Source: a virus. Taken from it: a stretch of DNA of 49,999 nt. The position numbers and the translations under genes are program-made. Below, one piece after another: positions 48,314-49,999 of this stretch. A model generated the notes under the pieces. The model did not search any database, was not told the DNA's origin, and was given only the letters and a program-made list of their open reading frames with translations. How positions within the stretch are numbered: position 1 is the first letter of the stretch; the number at the start of each line of letters is the position of its first letter. Where the stretch lies: the IMG/VR virus record IMGVR_UViG_3300008050_000061, positions 1-49,999 of that record; one strand, given 5' to 3'.

Positions 48314-49999
48314 TCACTCCACGTCGAGAAGGGCCGGGTCTGCCCCGCAACGGTCGATGGCCCACTCGCGGAACACGTCGGGGTGGACGTAGCTCGTCCG
48401 GGCGACCGCCGCCGTGTTGTTGAGCTTGGTGGCGACTGCCTTGCTTGCCTGGAGCATCGCCTTAGCCAACAGGCGCTTGTCCTTCCGTTTGTCTCCGGTC
48501 AGGGGCGGAGGCTTGATCACACGGTCGAGGACCTTCATCGCCGTCTCGGTCCCGATGATCGTGCGGCAGTCCTTGAGGTGCAACCCCTCGGGCAACGCCT
48601 CGCGGGCCTGCGGAAGGGCACTCCTCGCGAACAAGCGCTGGCCCTTCTTTGTCCCCTTCATGTAGCCCCGGAGAGCGTCGGCCACCGCCTTGTTGGTGAA
48701 CGCGGCGGTGTTCTCCTTGCCGCCCTTGCCGGTGAAGTCCAGCGACACCCGGTTGCCCTTGACGCTGACGTGTTCCTTCTGGATGGTCGCGATGCCGACG
48801 CGGCCCTTGAGGGACTGGTGTGATCCTGGGCGGAGCCCAGTCAGCGCGATCATCATCGCCACCGTGAGCCCCTGGTGCTCCGGAGTGCCGGGCTCGGCCC
48901 GCTTCAAGTCGCGGGTCATCTTGCGCTTGATCGCCGGAAAGTCCTTCCGGTACTTCATCACCCGGGCCCACTTCTTGGCGGCGTTGCGCTTGTGGAACTC
49001 CGGCGTGTACGCCGACTGCGGGCGACCGCTGCCGTCCCGCCACTTCAACACGGCACGATCGTGGATGCCACGCGGAGACAGGTTGACCTCGATCTCCGAC
49101 GCCGGGATCGTGGCCTGGGGTAGCTTGCTGACCCCCAGCTTCACCAGCTTGGCGAGTGCGGCTGGAGGAAGCTGCGATCCGGGCGGGCCATCCGCCTTGG
49201 CGAAGAACTGCGCCAGCATCTCCGCGGCGCGGACCTCCCCGGTGCGGCTGTCGCTGCCCCGGCTGTAGAGCGCCGACACCTCTCCGATCGCGGCGTCGAG
49301 CAGCTTGATCCGCTTGTCCGCACGGTAGCCGTAGCCAGTGGCACGCTTCTCGATGTCCTCGACGACCTCGGACGCCTTCAGGCCGTCGCCGATCTCGGCG
49401 GCGACCTCCTTGGCGGCGGCGGAGACAAACGCCTGGACCCGGCCCGCGTTGGGCTTGTTGCCCAGCGCGGCGCGGAGGTACTTAGGCGAGAGGGAGACGT
49501 TGAACCCGAACGACGTGATCGCGCCACCGCCGGGCTTGTGGCTCACGGAGGTGCTGTGAATCTGGAGCCCAACGCGTTCGGCGGCGGCGGTCATCCGGGC
49601 CTCGTACTCCTCGTCGCTGGCGATCTGCTCGACCTTCTTGGCGCGCTTCTTGGGCGCGGCCTTCTTCCGGGCCTTTGGCTCCTTCCACGCGATGGTGCGG
49701 CGGGGATCAGCCCACTTCCCACCGCGGGGGCCGATGAAGGGTCCAGCTTTAGAGATGGAACCCAGTGCTCTGTGGGCAGCGATAACCGACTTTGCTTGCT
49801 TCGGAGCGTGCCCGTGAAAGCCCACAGCATCACCCGCAATAATGTGAACAAACGCCTCTGCGAACTGTTCGCTCGGATCACCTGCTGCCGCATACTGGGA
49901 ACCTGACGGTTGCTCTGCGCCCCAGCCTGCCTCGTGCATCCAGCCCTCGGGTGCAGCTTCTTCTAAAGCGTGTCCGATCTCGTGGAGCAACGTGCCCGC
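48314..49999 (-). CDS. Polyvalent protein: zincin protease plus DNA topoisomerase IB domain (5' end outside window)
   Basis: At least 561 residues; the N-terminus lies beyond the right edge. At the edge is LLHEIGHALEEAAPE, an HExxH zincin site, with SEQFAEAFVHI supplying a third ligand. An adaptor follows (ISKAGPFIGPRGGKWADP). The C-terminal 230 residues match topoisomerase IB: RVMKYRKDFPAIKRKMTRDL, MIALTGLRPGS (Arg), LDFTGKGGKENT (Lys), LKDCRTIIGT (Arg), and LNNTAAVARTSYVHP with Asn nine residues before the catalytic Tyr, as in bacterial IB enzymes. All five catalytic positions appear present. Likely relaxes DNA after delivery or during packaging; the delivery idea is inferred. Confidence 0.8.
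   Translation of the reverse strand, partial: AGTLLHEIGHALEEAAPEGWMHEAGWGAEQPSGSQYAAAGDPSEQFAEAFVHIIAGDAVGFHGHAPKQAKSVIAAHRALGSISKAGPFIGPRGGKWADPRRTIAWKEPKARKKAAPKKRAKKVEQIASDEEYEARMTAAAERVGLQIHSTSVSHKPGGGAITSFGFNVSLSPKYLRAALGNKPNAGRVQAFVSAAAKEVAAEIGDGLKASEVVEDIEKRATGYGYRADKRIKLLDAAIGEVSALYSRGSDSRTGEVRAAEMLAQFFAKADGPPGSQLPPAALAKLVKLGVSKLPQATIPASEIEVNLSPRGIHDRAVLKWRDGSGRPQSAYTPEFHKRNAAKKWARVMKYRKDFPAIKRKMTRDLKRAEPGTPEHQGLTVAMMIALTGLRPGSHQSLKGRVGIATIQKEHVSVKGNRVSLDFTGKGGKENTAAFTNKAVADALRGYMKGTKKGQRLFARSALPQAREALPEGLHLKDCRTIIGTETAMKVLDRVIKPPPLTGDKRKDKRLLAKAMLQASKAVATKLNNTAAVARTSYVHPDVFREWAIDRCGADPALLDVE

Overview
The window is a GC-rich, gene-dense piece of a contractile-tailed (myovirus-type) bacteriophage or prophage. 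All 44 supported genes lie on the minus strand and should be read from right to left. Neighbours commonly overlap by 1 to 8 bases (TGATG, GTGA, ATGGCTGA). No rRNA, tRNA, CRISPR array, insertion sequence, integrase or terminase was seen, so the genome continues past both ends. A bacterial host is implied by Shine-Dalgarno sites, a consensus -35 box, a DnaB-type helicase with a CHC2-type primase zinc finger, and a sigma-70-like segment inside a virion-associated protein. The host cannot be named from the sequence. No stretch longer than about 120 bases lacks a gene.

Right part (49999 to about 30268): head entry and cargo genes. Four long multidomain proteins flank the portal (44370-46130), a small head protein (43781-44338) and a MuF-type minor head protein (42456-43466). 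They are a zincin protease/topoisomerase IB fusion (cut by the right edge), a ParB-like protein, a 1353-residue protein with a pyrophosphatase-like (InPase) N-terminus and a sigma-70-like segment, and a 2612-residue zincin/SNF2-helicase protein. They resemble the 'polyvalent' proteins carried in virions and delivered into the host. A short basic-aromatic adaptor (often HKY, then RR, then an aromatic YxY or YWYP end) occurs seven times among the four.

Middle part (about 30275 to 17366): a Com-like zinc ribbon, then a candidate promoter (TTGACA, 17 bases, AAGGAT) and a leader hairpin. These precede the prohead protease, acidic scaffold-like protein, major capsid protein, connector and neck genes, tail sheath, tail tube, and a tail assembly chaperone pair probably joined by programmed frameshifting.

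Left part (17366 to 1): tape measure, baseplate hub, gpV-like spike, LysM baseplate protein, baseplate J protein, fibre and appendage proteins, a small membrane protein that may be a holin, and a replication module. That module holds a winged-helix protein, an SF2 helicase, two unknown proteins, a DnaB-like helicase and a primase zinc domain whose Cys spacing is like T7 gp4.

The most striking property is at the DNA level. A short motif with core [A/T]TTGTC, extended consensus about GWTTGTCYCC, occurs more than 100 times by manual count, roughly once per 450 bases. It lies on both strands, inside nearly every gene and in several reading frames, and is far commoner than chance allows in GC-rich DNA. 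Some copies double as ribosome binding sites (GGAGACAAATG), but about half point the other way. A genome-wide recognition site is the simplest reading; primase, recombination, DNA uptake, repressor and methylation roles remain open.
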